DNA from: Actinomycetes bacterium
GTDB taxonomy: Bacteria > Actinomycetota > Actinomycetes > Mycobacteriales > Mycobacteriaceae
Length of the DNA: 64,000 bases
NCBI GenBank assembly: GCA_023432405.1
Contig: JAEYUQ010000015.1
Coordinates: 62,001-126,000 of the forward strand
Direction: 5' to 3'
In this document: piece after piece, positions 8,928-19,570 of the stretch
Position numbering within the stretch: the first letter of the stretch is position 1
Layout: each line of letters begins with the position of its first letter
Notes under the pieces: model-generated
Databases searched by the model: none
Told to the model about the DNA's origin: nothing
The model's input: only the letters and a program-made list of their open reading frames with translations
Made by a program: the position numbers and the translations under genes

Positions 8928-9884
8928 ATGAATAGTTCGCAGCAGGAAGTTCGCGCCACATGGATTGATGGCACCTACCCTCTGAGGCCTGAGCAAGAAC
9001 TTATCGACGTCGCTGAGCGCTATGAAACTGCCCCCGTCTTGGTCACAGGGATGTCAGGAGCTGGGCTGTCCACAGCGGCTAAGGTCATGGAGGACATGGG
9101 CTGGTATGTGGCCCATAACTTACCTCCGGAGCTCATCATTGACCTGTTGGAACTATGCGCTCAAGATGACTCCCCAGTAGATAAAGTTGCTGTGGTCACG
9201 GATGTGCGGGCTCGAATGTTCAAGGGATCACTGCCTCAAACCATCTATGAGCTTCGTGCTCGAGGACTAGCCCCTACGGTGCTGTTTATGGACGCTCGGG
9301 ATGATGTCCTCATTAAGCGTTTTGACTCGGTGCGCCGTACCCACCCCTTGCAGGGAGGCGACACCCTGCAAATTGGGATTGACCGGGAGCGGGAATCTTT
9401 GGGCTATATCAAAGAGGATGCCAGTATCGTCATTGATACCTCAGACCTTTCTGTCCATGATCTGCGCCGAGCCTTGGTGTCCAGCTTTGCCACCGTGGAA
9501 AACCACCGCCAGCACGTCACTGTGCAGTCATTTGGTTTTAAACATGGTGCTCCGCCAGATTCGGATATTGTGCTGGATGCTCGTTTCTTGCCTAACCCGT
9601 TCTGGGTGCCGAAGCTGAGACCTTTTAGAGGCACAGATCAGCCGGTGTCGGATTATGTCCTTCAGCAAGCGGGAGCCCAGCAGTTTATTAACGGTGTTCT
9701 TGAAATGATTAACACCATGCGCACCGGCTATGCCCATGAGGGCAAGAACTTTATCACTGTGTCTGTAGGATGCACCGGAGGCCATCACCGTTCTGTGGCT
9801 ATAGCTGAGGAGTTGGCACGCCGCCTTCGGGAACTCGATTCCCTCGATGTCAATGTGGTACACCGCGATATTGCTCGAAACTAA
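8928..9884 (+). CDS. rapZ: RapZ-family nucleotide-binding protein with altered Walker A
   Basis: 318 aa. The family (YvcJ/RapZ) has an N-terminal P-loop domain and a C-terminal domain. In enterobacteria it is an RNA adaptor for the glmS regulatory circuit; its actinobacterial role is unclear. It sits in the usual order uvrC-rapZ-yvcK-whiA. The P-loop at residues 41-49 reads G-M-S-G-A-G-L-S-T: the ATP-binding lysine is leucine 47 (mycobacterial orthologues, as I recall, have arginine). The C-terminal [12 protein letters not shown] is intact. ATG 8928 is chosen on the leaderless signal. Confidence 0.93.
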   Translation: MNSSQQEVRATWIDGTYPLRPEQELIDVAERYETAPVLVTGMSGAGLSTAAKVMEDMGWYVAHNLPPELIIDLLELCAQDDSPVDKVAVVTDVRARMFKGSLPQTIYELRARGLAPTVLFMDARDDVLIKRFDSVRRTHPLQGGDTLQIGIDRERESLGYIKEDASIVIDTSDLSVHDLRRALVSSFATVENHRQHVTVQSFGFKHGAPPDSDIVLDARFLPNPFWVPKLRPFRGTDQPVSDYVLQQAGAQQFINGVLEMINTMRTGYAHEGKNFITVSVGCTGGHHRSVAIAEELARRLRELDSLDVNVVHRDIARN

Positions 9885-9896
9885 GAGGTGCTCAGC

Positions 9897-10847
9897 ATGA
9901 ATTCCATGACCTGTTTGGGCGGGGGGCATGGCCTCTACCAAACACTTCTGGCTGCGCGCTTGTGCCACCCCGAGTCATTGAGCGCCATCGTGACTGTTGC
10001 CGACGACGGCGGCTCCTCTGGACGTCTTCGCAAAGAGATGGGCATGATTCCTCCGGGGGATCTTCGGATGGCGCTTGCGGCCTTGGCGGCAGATGATGCA
10101 GACGGCAAGCTGTGGTCAGCTACTCTTCAACATCGTTTTGCCGGCACAGGTGCTTTGGCTGGGCACGCAGTAGGAAACCTGCTTATCGCAGGTCTTGCCG
10201 ATATTTTGGGTGATTTTCAGGTAGCGCTGGATAGAGTTGCGGAGCTTACTCATTCCTCTGGGCGAGTATTCCCTATGGTGAATAGTCCTCTGGATATTGA
10301 GGCTGATGTTGCAGGGTTGGATGACGATCCCAGGATTATTATGCCTGTGCGAGGCCAAGTGGCCGTGGCAACCACCCCAGGCACTGTGCGGCGCGTGAGA
10401 CTTATTCCGGAAAAACCTGAGGCTAATCCTCTTGCCGTTGAGGCGCTGTCGGGGGCTGACCTTATCACTATTGGACCTGGATCGTGGTTTTCCAGTGTGA
10501 TACCGCATTTGCTGGTTCCAGACCTGATAGACGCAGTCAGTGCTGCTGACTCTGCGCTGAGAGTAGTTATTGTCAATCTCACCCCAGAAGCAGGAGAAAC
10601 TCAGGGTTTCACCACAGAGAGGCATATCCATATGCTTCGCCAGCACTGTCCTTCCCTGAAGGTAGATGTGCTTCTTCTGGATGAGCATTTGTCCCGCTTC
10701 CACTCTCAGAGAGAGCATATTGCCAGGGCAGCATCGTCGATAGGCGCTGAGGTGGCCTATGCAGACTTGCGAGATCCTCATGCTCATGGCTTGCATCAAC
10801 CGGAGAAGCTCTCGGAGGCGCTCCAGACGCTCTACCGCAACCGCTAG
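9897..10847 (+). CDS. yvcK: YvcK/CofD-like gluconeogenesis factor
   Basis: 316 aa. The CofD-like Rossmann fold shows a glycine-rich N-terminal loop C-L-G-G-G-H-G-L, D-D-G-G-S-S-G-R-L-R, P-G-D-L-R and a later I-G-P-G-S-W-F-S-S. YvcK proteins bind UDP-sugars and affect cell-wall precursor flow and growth on gluconeogenic carbon. ATG 9897 is preceded by AAGAGG 8 nt away; an in-frame GTG at 9888 overlaps that ribosome site. It lies between rapZ (12 nt gap) and whiA (6 nt gap). Confidence 0.93.
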   Translation: MNSMTCLGGGHGLYQTLLAARLCHPESLSAIVTVADDGGSSGRLRKEMGMIPPGDLRMALAALAADDADGKLWSATLQHRFAGTGALAGHAVGNLLIAGLADILGDFQVALDRVAELTHSSGRVFPMVNSPLDIEADVAGLDDDPRIIMPVRGQVAVATTPGTVRRVRLIPEKPEANPLAVEALSGADLITIGPGSWFSSVIPHLLVPDLIDAVSAADSALRVVIVNLTPEAGETQGFTTERHIHMLRQHCPSLKVDVLLLDEHLSRFHSQREHIARAASSIGAEVAYADLRDPHAHGLHQPEKLSEALQTLYRNR

Positions 10848-10853
10848 GATTGG

Positions 10854-11858
10854 ATGATTGTGACTCAGGAAAAGAAAACGGATCTGACTGCAGAGGCTAA
10901 GGACGAGTTAGTCTTGGTGGCGGTCACGCGGCAGGAAGAGCGGATCGCTGAGATTACTTCCATTATCAGGTTCACGGCAACCACTCCCTTCTCCTTGGAG
11001 GAACAGGTTTTAGAGCTAGAACTCGATGATGTTGAGATTGCACAGCGAGTAATGCGTGATCTTCGGGAGCTGTTTACATCCACTGTGGTGGATATGAAGA
11101 AAATCACGGGCTCGAAGTCCGTTGATGTGCGTGTCATTGTTTCTGAGGGAGTCCCAGAGATTATGCGCAGGACGGGACTTGTTCTTCCCACAGGTCAAGG
11201 CGTACAGGGCTTTCCTCCTCAGCTAGTGACCGGAACAGTTGCTCAAGCTGAGGCGGTGTGGCGTGGTGCCTTCTTGGTGCGGGGTTCTCTGGCTGAGCCA
11301 GGACGCACTTCTGCGCTAGAGGTCGTGTGTCCAGACGCAACCACGGCTCTAGCGCTTGTTGGTTTTGCGCGCCGGATGGACTTTAAAGCCAGCACTAAGG
11401 ATACGAGAGGGATTGATCGCGCCTATTTCAGGGACGGCGATACCATTGGAGCTCTCCTGAGCCGTATGGGTGCTCACCGCACACGTCTGTTATGGGATGA
11501 GCAACGTAAAACCAGAGAAACGAATGCCACAAAGAATCGTCTGGCTAATTTTGACGATGCCAATCAGCGCCGATCTGCCCACGCTGCTGTAGAAGCGGCT
11601 GCTCGAGTGGAACGGGCGATGGAGATCTTGGGTGATGATGTGGCAGATAACCTCACAGAGGCTGGAAAACTCAGGGTTCGATACCGTCAGGCCTCTCTCG
11701 AGAAACTCGGGAAATTAGCTGAACCTCCAATCAGTAAGGACGCCATTGCTGGAAGAATCAGACGTTTGCTGAGTAAGGCTGATGAGCGCGCACATGAATT
11801 AGGTATTCCAGACACTCAGGGTTATCTGAACGGGCAACCAGACACTGAAAACGCCTAG
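10854..11858 (+). CDS. whiA: Sporulation/division regulator WhiA
   Basis: 334 aa. N-terminal LAGLIDADG-like (homing-endonuclease-derived) domain, for example A-Y-F-R-D-G-D-T-I-G-A-L-L-S-R-M-G, and a C-terminal helix-turn-helix around residues 285-320. WhiA is a conserved DNA-binding regulator linked to cell division in actinobacteria. ATG 10854 and GTG 10860 are both possible starts; neither has a strong ribosome site. This is the last gene of the uvrC-whiA block and is followed by the gap promoter region. Confidence 0.95.
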   Translation: MIVTQEKKTDLTAEAKDELVLVAVTRQEERIAEITSIIRFTATTPFSLEEQVLELELDDVEIAQRVMRDLRELFTSTVVDMKKITGSKSVDVRVIVSEGVPEIMRRTGLVLPTGQGVQGFPPQLVTGTVAQAEAVWRGAFLVRGSLAEPGRTSALEVVCPDATTALALVGFARRMDFKASTKDTRGIDRAYFRDGDTIGALLSRMGAHRTRLLWDEQRKTRETNATKNRLANFDDANQRRSAHAAVEAAARVERAMEILGDDVADNLTEAGKLRVRYRQASLEKLGKLAEPPISKDAIAGRIRRLLSKADERAHELGIPDTQGYLNGQPDTENA

Positions 11859-11962
11859 TAAGCTCGGCGCTTTGTGTCCGGTCGGACTTAAAACCACAAT
11901 CTGATAAGGAATTATTGTGGGATTTTGTTGAATTCTTTACTGCGCGTGGCGTGAAATGTCGC

Positions 11963-11968
11963 TACACT
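11963..11968 (+). promoter_or_regulatory. gap promoter -10 box
   Basis: TACACT in the 174-base interval between whiA and gap is a close match to the sigma-A -10. The expected start near 11975 gives a leader of about 58 nt ending in the AGAGGAG ribosome site (12019-12025). No convincing -35 hexamer is seen at 16-18 bp. Confidence 0.6.
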
Positions 11969-12020
11969 AAACACTGTTCGTCCGGATAACCGGCAAGTAA
12001 CCTATCTGAATATGTTTTAG

Positions 12021-13040
<1,020 letters not shown>

Positions 13041-13103
13041 CAACAGCTGAGGTGCTGTGGCGTGCAACCGTTAGGTTTCTCCTCAGCATCAATCTAAGCC
13101 CTG

Positions 13104-13152
13104 CGCGACCCGGGGTGTTCCTCGGAACACCTACGGGCCGCGTTTTCTTTTC
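13104..13152 (+). terminator. Rho-independent terminator after gap
   Basis: The inner stem GGTGTTC (13114-13120) / GAACACC (13125-13131) has a CTCG tetraloop. It is extended by CCCG (13109-13112) with CGGG (13134-13137) and CGC with GCG, then TTTTCTTTT. This is a strong terminator separating gap from pgk. Confidence 0.9.
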
Positions 13153-13216
13153 TCTATAAACCTCTGTTCATGTAGTGAATCCACCCAATACACAACTGCT
13201 CTAAGGAGATTCCCCG

Positions 13217-14434
13217 ATGGCTCTTCGTACTCTTCGTGACCTTCTCGGTGAAGGTGTTGCTGGCCGTCATGTTCTGGTACGTTCTGACTTCAACGTTCCA
13301 CTCAACGACGCCGGTGAAATTACTGATCCAGGGCGCATCCTGGCTTCACTTCCCACGCTCAAAGCCCTCTTGGAAGGCGGAGCGAAAGTGATTGTTATGG
13401 CTCACCTCGGGCGCCCCAAGGGTCAAGTGAATCCTAAGTTTTCCTTGCGTCCAGTGGCTGAGCGGCTCTCCGAGGAGCTTGGACAGTTTGTTCCTCTGGC
13501 CGAGGACGTCGTTGGTGAAGATGCTCATGAACGCGCTAATGGCTTGACTGATGGTGAGATTCTCCTCCTTGAAAATGTGCGCTTTGAAGCTGCTGAAACC
13601 TCTAAAGATGAAGAGGAACGCGGTAGTTTTGCCGATAAGTTGGTTGCTCTGGCCGCCGATAATGGGGCCTTCGTCTCTGACGGTTTCGGAGTGGTGCATC
13701 GGGCTCAAGCCTCTGACTATGACGTTGCCAAGCGGCTTCCCGCCTATGCAGGTTTCCTTGTAGAAAAGGAAGTATCCACCCTGGCAAAAATTGCTGAGGA
13801 ACCAGAGTCTCCCTATGTGGTGGTGTTGGGTGGTTCTAAAGTCTCCGACAAACTCGGTGTGATTAAGAACTTGGCCACTAAGGCCGACAAGATCATCATT
13901 GGGGGGGGAATGTGCTATACCTTCCTGAAATCCCAGGGTTACGACGTTGCCAAGTCTCTGGTTGAAGATGAGATGTTGGATACCTGCAAGGAGTTGTTGG
14001 CTGCCTACGGTGACAAACTGGTTCTTCCCGATGATCTGGTATGGGCCGATAGCTTTGATAAAGACGCCCAGCGAACAGTTACTGATCTGGAGAGCGCTCC
14101 TGAAGGTTGGCTATCCCTCGACGTGGGACCTGAAACAGCCAAGAAATATGCCGAGGTCATTTCCACCTCCAAGACTGTGTTCTGGAATGGGCCGATGGGC
14201 GTGTTTGAGTTTCCCAAGTTTGCTGACGGCACCCGTGCAGTGGCCGAAGCAATCATCGACGCCACGAAGAACAACGGTTCCTTTACCGTAGTTGGCGGGG
14301 GTGATTCAGCGGCGTCGGTAAGGACTCTTGGCTTGGATGAGGACGGTTTCTCTCACATCTCCACGGGTGGCGGAGCATCTCTGGAATTCCTCGAAGGCAA
14401 AGAGCTTCCCGGAGTGGCTGTTCTCAAAGACTAA
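13217..14434 (+). CDS. pgk: Phosphoglycerate kinase
   Basis: 405 aa. It transfers phosphate from 1,3-bisphosphoglycerate to ADP. N-terminal substrate motif [13 protein letters not shown]; linker G-G-S-K-V-S-D-K; C-terminal nucleotide-binding [10 protein letters not shown] and G-G-G-D-S-A-A. AAGGAG (13203-13208) precedes the ATG at the usual distance. Followed by 124 bases carrying a GlxR-like site before tpi. Confidence 0.98.
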   Translation: MALRTLRDLLGEGVAGRHVLVRSDFNVPLNDAGEITDPGRILASLPTLKALLEGGAKVIVMAHLGRPKGQVNPKFSLRPVAERLSEELGQFVPLAEDVVGEDAHERANGLTDGEILLLENVRFEAAETSKDEEERGSFADKLVALAADNGAFVSDGFGVVHRAQASDYDVAKRLPAYAGFLVEKEVSTLAKIAEEPESPYVVVLGGSKVSDKLGVIKNLATKADKIIIGGGMCYTFLKSQGYDVAKSLVEDEMLDTCKELLAAYGDKLVLPDDLVWADSFDKDAQRTVTDLESAPEGWLSLDVGPETAKKYAEVISTSKTVFWNGPMGVFEFPKFADGTRAVAEAIIDATKNNGSFTVVGGGDSAASVRTLGLDEDGFSHISTGGGASLEFLEGKELPGVAVLKD

Positions 14435-14511
14435 AGCTGCTTTCCCTGTCCAGGGCTGAGGGCAGCCGTGCTGTGCGGCCGCCCTATAAGCCAGCCATTT
14501 GATTTCACTAC

Positions 14512-14527
14512 GGTGACAAATGTCACC
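14512..14527 (+). promoter_or_regulatory. Candidate GlxR (cAMP-CRP family) binding site upstream of tpi
   Basis: GGTGACAAATGTCACC is a perfect 7-bp inverted repeat with a 2-nt centre. It contains the exact CRP/GlxR core GTGA-N6-TCAC (full consensus TGTGA-N6-TCACA). It lies 32 nt before the tpi ATG. GlxR is the global cAMP-responsive regulator of carbon metabolism in Corynebacterium. Confidence 0.6.
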
Positions 14528-14558
14528 ACCACAATTCTCATAAGAAAGGCACACACTC

Positions 14559-15332
14559 ATGGCACGTAAGCCGCTCATTGCCGGCAACTGGAAGATGAAC
14601 CTGAACCACATGGAAGCCATGAACAACGTTCAGAAGCTAGCGTTTACTATCCCGAAGGATTACTACGACAAGGTCGACGTGGCCGTGATTGTTCCCTTCA
14701 CGGACATTCGCACTGTTCAAACCCTGGTGGAGGGGGATAAACTGCCTATCACCTTCGGGGCGCAGGATATCTCTGAGCATGACTCTGGGGCATACACCGG
14801 CGAGGTAGCTGGTGGAATGCTCTCCAAACTGAATTGCTCCTGGGTTGTGGTTGGACACTCCGAGCGTCGCGAGTACCACCATGAGACCAATGAGCAAGTT
14901 GCCGCTAAAGCTGCTCAAGCTCTCAAATACGGAATGTCACCGATTGTGTGTGTGGGAGAGTCCCTGGCCATTCGGGAAGCAGGGGAACACGTTAGTTTTG
15001 TGGTAGATCAGGTGAAGGAGTCCCTCAAGGGGCTGTCCACAGAGGATTTGACCAAGACAGTGATTGCCTATGAGCCCATTTGGGCTATTGGCACCGGCAA
15101 GGTTGCCACTCCAGCGGACGCTGAAGAAGTGTGCAAGGCTATTCGTGGGGCTGTTGCAGAACTTGCCGACGACGCCGTGGCGGAGGGAATGCGTATTTTG
15201 TACGGCGGTTCCGTCAAGACGGATAGCGTTGGAGAGATTGTCGCTCAGCCAAATGTGGATGGTGGCCTGGTGGGCGGAGCTTCCCTTCAAGGAGATGAGT
15301 TCGGCAAACTAGCTGTGAATGCCGCGCAGTAG
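14559..15332 (+). CDS. tpi: Triosephosphate isomerase
   Basis: 257 aa TIM barrel interconverting DHAP and G3P. Active-site Lys12 in A-G-N-W-K-M-N, catalytic His in V-G-H-S-E-R-R, catalytic Glu in [11 protein letters not shown], and phosphate loop Y-G-G-S-V-K. The ribosome site AGAAAGG is about 9 nt before ATG 14559. A GlxR-like palindrome lies in the leader or promoter region, and a strong terminator follows. Confidence 0.98.
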   Translation: MARKPLIAGNWKMNLNHMEAMNNVQKLAFTIPKDYYDKVDVAVIVPFTDIRTVQTLVEGDKLPITFGAQDISEHDSGAYTGEVAGGMLSKLNCSWVVVGHSERREYHHETNEQVAAKAAQALKYGMSPIVCVGESLAIREAGEHVSFVVDQVKESLKGLSTEDLTKTVIAYEPIWAIGTGKVATPADAEEVCKAIRGAVAELADDAVAEGMRILYGGSVKTDSVGEIVAQPNVDGGLVGGASLQGDEFGKLAVNAAQ

Positions 15333-15342
15333 TCGGCGGAGA

Positions 15343-15390
15343 AGCCTACTCAGATGTTGATTAGTCAGCAGACTGAGTAGGCTCTTTTCT
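15343..15390 (+). terminator. Rho-independent terminator after tpi
   Basis: AGCCTACTCAG (15343-15353) pairs perfectly with CTGAGTAGGCT (15373-15383): 11 bp, a 19-nt loop, followed by CTTTTCT. Confidence 0.88.
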
Positions 15391-15486
15391 ACCGGTTTTG
15401 TGTACCCAGATGTTCTGCACAGAGCTTTGTTCGTGCAGCGACTGTTTTTGCCAGACAACCTCAGGCACTCCAGAAAGGGGATATCC

Positions 15487-18261
15487 GTGATAGATCAGGT
15501 TCGTGAGGATATCGAGTACCTCACGCAGTTACTTGGCTCCATTATTGATGCCCATGATGGTTCAGAGTTCCGTCATACTGTGAAAAGCTCCAGGGAATTG
15601 GCGTTTCAAATTTCACGCGGAGAAGCAGATTTCGGGGATATGGTACGAAAATTTGCCAATATCGACCCCTACAAAGCCACTCCGGTTGCGCGCAGCTTCA
15701 GTCACTTAGCCCTCATGGCTAATGTGGTGGAGGACATCTACACGGAGAGAAAGTACCAGCAGAGTCTCGATGAGGGAGAGGCTCCTTTGGACTCCACCTT
15801 GGAGGCCACCTGGGACAAGCTGGAGGCTCCGGAAAGTGGGGTGACCAGCGAGCGTGTTAGGGAGCTGCTGAAGCACTGTCTGGTTGCTCCCGTGTTTACC
15901 GCACATCCAACAGAAACACGGCGGCGCACAGTGTTTGACGCTCAGAAGAAAATTTCTGAGCTTATGTCTCAGCGTCGTGACATTCTGGACGGCCCTCACA
16001 CAGCCCGGCGGGATAAGCAGCTGACCCGTATCGACTACGACCTCAGGCGGGTTCTGACGGTGCTCTGGGAGACTGCACTCATCCGTATTGCGCGCCCCAG
16101 AATTCAAGATGAAATCGAGGTTGGGCTGCGCTACTACAAGTTGAGCCTTTTGGAGGAGATCCCAGCTCTTAACGCTTCTATCACGGCTGAGTTGCGGCGT
16201 CGTTTTGGGGAAGATCTCCCGTATGTTCCGGTTCTGCGCCCTGGGTCCTGGATTGGCGGTGATCATGATGGCAACCCCTATGTGGACCGGGACGTCGTCA
16301 AGTATGCAACCAGCCGGGCTGCTGAGACTATTTTGCGCCACTACGATGATGAGTTGGACAAACTGGAACACGAGTTGTCTTTGTCTGACCGCCTCACGGA
16401 AGTTTCAGTGGAACTCATTGAACTGGCTGCGCGTGGACACAATGATGTGCCAAGCCGAGTTGATGAGCCTTACCGCCGTGCCGTTCATGGGATTAGGGGC
16501 CGGATGCGAGCAACGATTGCCGATCGCCTCAACACCGATGCCGTTGTAGGAACGGAGTACCGCAATTTTGAGCCCTACGCGAATGTGTCGGAGTTCATCT
16601 CTGAGCTGACCATCGTGGATCAGTCCTTAAGGCTGTATCACCATGAGATTTTGGCTGATGATCGCCTTGCTCGACTTTTGTCTGCGGCTCAAACCTTTGG
16701 GTTCTATCTGCACTCTTTGGATTTGCGCCAAAACTCGGATTCCAATGAAAGCGTTCTTCAGGAGATTTTCTCTGCTGCTGGGGTGACTTCTCATTATTCC
16801 TCCTTGAGTGAAGACGAAAAACAGGAGATTCTTCTCCGAGAGCTCGCTAACCCTCGTCCCCTTATCAATCACGCTGTTTCTGATACTTTTGATCAGTTCT
16901 CGGAGGCCACGGCAAGGGAACTGGGTATTTACGCACAGACGGCGCAGGCTTGCTCAAAGTTTGGTACGGAGGCCGTTCCTCACTGCATTATTTCTATGGC
17001 ACAATCGGTGTCCGACATTTTGGAGCCGATGATTTTCCTCAAAGAGTTTGGCCTTATCGACGTCGTTGGGGGAAGGCCCACCGGCTCTGTCGATGTGGCT
17101 CCGCTTTTTGAAACCATTGAGGATCTCCAGGCTGGCCCTGAGATCATTAAAGAGTTATGGGAGTTACCGTTCTACCGTGCTTATCTGAAAGCACGGGGAA
17201 ATCAACAGGAAATTATGTTGGGATATTCGGATTCCAACAAAGATGGCGGGTATTTTGCTGCCAACTGGGCGCTCTATGAGGCTGAACTTGCGTTTGTCCA
17301 GGTTGCGAAGGAAGGCGATATTGATTTGCGCCTCATGCACGGCAGGGGAGGATCAGTTGGGCGTGGCGGTGGACCTTCCTACGATGCCGTACTTGCTCAG
17401 CCGGATGGGACGGTCAGCGGATCCATTCGAGTCACTGAACAGGGTGAGATTATCTCTGCTAAGTATGGGAATCCGGATCTGGCACGCAGAAACCTTGAAG
17501 CTTTAGTGTCTGCAACTTTGGAGAAGTCTCTGCTTCCCACCGAGGGGTTGTCAGCTGAGGAAGCCAGTGAGGCCTACGCCGCCATGAGATCTCTTGCAGC
17601 TTTGAGCCAGGAAAAGTACTCCAGCCTGGTGCATCGTGACCCTGGATTCATTGAGTACTTCACGGTGTCTACACCCCTGTCTGAGATTGGTGCTCTTAAC
17701 ATTGGATCGCGGCCTAATTCAAGGAAACAAACCAAGGCTATCGAGGATCTTCGAGCAATACCTTGGGTCCTTTCCTGGTCACAGTCTCGTGTCATGTTGC
17801 CAGGGTGGTTCGGGGTAGGAACGGCGTTAGAAACCTGGCTTAAGGGCCCTGACCACTCCGTAAGCTATCTGAGGCAGCTCTATGAGACGTGGCCATTCTT
17901 TAAGGCGCTTATTTCCAATATGGCTCAGGTGATGGCCAAGGCAGATTTGGAAATTGCCCGTTACTATTCCGAATTGGTCAAGGATAAAGACGTGGCGAGC
18001 AGGATTTATTCCGTCATTGAGCAGGAATATGCCCTCACCAAGGAGATGGTGCTGAAGATCACGCAGTCTCAGGATCTCATGGCAGACAATCCTGAGCTGG
18101 AACAGTCTTCTCGCCTACGGTACCCATTCCTTCTGCCTCTCAACGCCCTTCAGCTTGAGCTTTTGCGCCGTCATAGGGCAGGGGACCACCGGGGCAAGGT
18201 ATCGCGTGGTATCCAACTCACCATGAACGGTTTGGCCACTGCGTTGCGCAACTCTGGCTAG
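15487..18261 (+). CDS. ppc: Phosphoenolpyruvate carboxylase
   Basis: 924 aa (C. glutamicum enzyme ~919). It makes oxaloacetate from PEP and bicarbonate (anaplerosis). Catalytic motifs: T-A-H-P-T-E-T-R-R (~143-151), G-S-W-I-G-G-D-H-D-G-N-P, G-Y-S-D-S-N-K-D-G-G and the glycine loop G-R-G-G-S-V-G-R-G-G-G. I chose GTG 15487 (V-I-D-Q-V-R-E-D-I) because AAAGGGG stands 6 nt before it. An in-frame ATG at 15400 would add 29 unconserved residues and would lie next to the tpi terminator. The leader also holds a second weak hairpin, CTGCAC / GTGCAG (15415-15438), followed by T5. Confidence 0.97.
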   Translation: MIDQVREDIEYLTQLLGSIIDAHDGSEFRHTVKSSRELAFQISRGEADFGDMVRKFANIDPYKATPVARSFSHLALMANVVEDIYTERKYQQSLDEGEAPLDSTLEATWDKLEAPESGVTSERVRELLKHCLVAPVFTAHPTETRRRTVFDAQKKISELMSQRRDILDGPHTARRDKQLTRIDYDLRRVLTVLWETALIRIARPRIQDEIEVGLRYYKLSLLEEIPALNASITAELRRRFGEDLPYVPVLRPGSWIGGDHDGNPYVDRDVVKYATSRAAETILRHYDDELDKLEHELSLSDRLTEVSVELIELAARGHNDVPSRVDEPYRRAVHGIRGRMRATIADRLNTDAVVGTEYRNFEPYANVSEFISELTIVDQSLRLYHHEILADDRLARLLSAAQTFGFYLHSLDLRQNSDSNESVLQEIFSAAGVTSHYSSLSEDEKQEILLRELANPRPLINHAVSDTFDQFSEATARELGIYAQTAQACSKFGTEAVPHCIISMAQSVSDILEPMIFLKEFGLIDVVGGRPTGSVDVAPLFETIEDLQAGPEIIKELWELPFYRAYLKARGNQQEIMLGYSDSNKDGGYFAANWALYEAELAFVQVAKEGDIDLRLMHGRGGSVGRGGGPSYDAVLAQPDGTVSGSIRVTEQGEIISAKYGNPDLARRNLEALVSATLEKSLLPTEGLSAEEASEAYAAMRSLAALSQEKYSSLVHRDPGFIEYFTVSTPLSEIGALNIGSRPNSRKQTKAIEDLRAIPWVLSWSQSRVMLPGWFGVGTALETWLKGPDHSVSYLRQLYETWPFFKALISNMAQVMAKADLEIARYYSELVKDKDVASRIYSVIEQEYALTKEMVLKITQSQDLMADNPELEQSSRLRYPFLLPLNALQLELLRRHRAGDHRGKVSRGIQLTMNGLATALRNSG

Positions 18262-18275
18262 ATCTGTGTGGCGTG

Positions 18276-18281
18276 TATAGT
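18276..18281 (+). promoter_or_regulatory. Candidate secG promoter -10
   Basis: TATAGT lies 57 nt before the secG ATG in the short ppc-secG interval. It is a good -10 match; the -35 is not clear. Confidence 0.4.
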
Positions 18282-18337
18282 AGGAAAAGTTGTGACTGAA
18301 GGTCTGTGACCTTAGTGTGAATCAGCAAAGGTGTATC

Positions 18338-18571
18338 ATGGTTTTAGCTCTTGAGATTGTCCTTATTGTGGCATCACTTTTGATGACTATCTTTATTCTG
18401 CTGCACAAGGGCAAAGGTGGCGGGCTCTCTAGTCTCTTCGGTGGAGGCGTGCAGTCCAATCTTTCAGGTTCCACCGTGGTAGAGAAGAACCTTGATCGCT
18501 ATACCGTCATCATGGCTCTCATTTGGGTGGTTTGCATCGTGGCTCTCAACCTGATCCAGGCTTTCGCCTAG
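18338..18571 (+). CDS. secG: Preprotein translocase subunit SecG
   Basis: 77 aa. Two membrane helices (residues ~2-20 and ~52-73) flank the conserved cytosolic loop H-K-G-K-G-G-G-L-S-S-L-F-G-G-G. SecG assists SecYE in protein export. ATG 18338 follows AAAGG; an in-frame GTG at 18317 would add 7 residues. Adjacent to ppc, as in C. glutamicum. Confidence 0.95.
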   Translation: MVLALEIVLIVASLLMTIFILLHKGKGGGLSSLFGGGVQSNLSGSTVVEKNLDRYTVIMALIWVVCIVALNLIQAFA

Positions 18572-18627
18572 CCGATTGAGGGTTTTTCGAGCAGATTTTG
18601 CTCAGCGTTTCACGCTTTTCCTAGGTA

Positions 18628-18670
18628 CCCCACAAGGTTGCTCTTTCTACAGCAACCTTGTGGGGGTTTT
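18628..18670 (+). terminator. Strong rho-independent terminator after secG
   Basis: CCCCACAAGGTTGC (18628-18641) pairs perfectly with GCAACCTTGTGGGG (18652-18665): 14 bp, a 10-nt loop, then G and TTTT. Confidence 0.93.
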
Positions 18671-18995
18671 GTGTATCAGGCCGTCTGCGCAGAATTGATT
18701 AAGTGGTTTGGTGAGCTAAGGAGCAGGGTTGTACCTCCTCTTTGGAAGAAAATGAGGTAAGTGAATCGAGTTCCGCTCGTTTGTCTTGTGGTGCATTTCC
18801 GCACTTTGAGAAGTGATGTAACAAAGGGTCAGGTTCTGTCACATACTAGACAACACGCCTTTTCCGGCAGGCTACTTATGGAAATCGTCATTGTGCGAAC
18901 CTTCCAGTTTGGAAAAGTAGGCTGAAATTGGTGTCCTAACCTGAAGAAAGCGTGTTGATATCTCGACGTTTGCGTGTTTGGAAAAGGAGCCATTC
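18671..18995. other. 325-base intergenic region before the lipoprotein-ECF sigma operon
   Basis: I see no gene here. It must hold the promoter of the downstream operon. Candidate -10 boxes are TAGGCT (18918-18923) and TAACCT (18937-18942). I could not recognise a paired ECF-type GGAAC / GTT promoter with confidence. In C. glutamicum this side of secG is occupied by the pgl-opcA-zwf genes, which are absent here. Confidence 0.5.
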
Positions 18996-19559
18996 ATGAC
19001 GACTACTACGACACAGTCCTTCCTGAACGTTGTGCGTAGGGCACTGGGTTCTGTAAGTATCGGTGCCGCTGGGCTTTGCGTTCTAGGAGCCCTGAGTGCC
19101 TGTACTCCATCACAGGACAAAAATGCTTTTGCACAAGAACCGTCTTTCTCCGCCCTTGTTGACACTGCGTCTATTCAACCCGTCGCAGAGGAATGGAATG
19201 ACACTGCCAGTACGTACTCGAAGACCAACGGTGGAGTAACGATTACTGTCTACGACCAGCTGAAACCAGGTAATGAGATTCTTGTATCAGCTCAGTGCGG
19301 TGCTGATACTCATGCCCAGCTAAGTTCGTCGCTTACTACTGACAAGGTTGACATGAGTCCTGCCGCTGATATGGGTGAGCTTATCGGTACTTTGAAAGCT
19401 CCGGCACAGATTGGCGCAGGCCCTCAGGATGGGTACCACACAGTAACAGTCGCTTGTGATTCCGGGAAAACCGGAACAATTACGTTGAACTCTGCGGGTA
19501 ACGGAGATCATCGGTTAGGCGTTGGAGCAGTGGGGAAGAATTCTGGAGCATTGGGGTAG
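18996..19559 (+). CDS. Putative lipoprotein of unknown function, first gene of the ECF sigma operon
   Basis: 187 aa. I do not recognise a family. The basic N-terminus and hydrophobic stretch end in a lipobox, L-S-A-C, with lipidation cysteine 36, so the mature protein should be anchored outside the membrane. The rest is Thr/Ser/Gly/Asp-rich with predicted beta character and two further cysteines (S-A-Q-C-G-A and V-A-C-D-S-G) that could form a disulfide. ATG 18996 follows AAAAGGAG at ideal spacing; an upstream in-frame ATG at 18978 overlaps that site. It is 11 nt from the sigma gene, so it is probably a sensor or target of that system. Confidence 0.75.
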   Translation: MTTTTTQSFLNVVRRALGSVSIGAAGLCVLGALSACTPSQDKNAFAQEPSFSALVDTASIQPVAEEWNDTASTYSKTNGGVTITVYDQLKPGNEILVSAQCGADTHAQLSSSLTTDKVDMSPAADMGELIGTLKAPAQIGAGPQDGYHTVTVACDSGKTGTITLNSAGNGDHRLGVGAVGKNSGALG

Positions 19560-19570
19560 CGGCACCTCTA

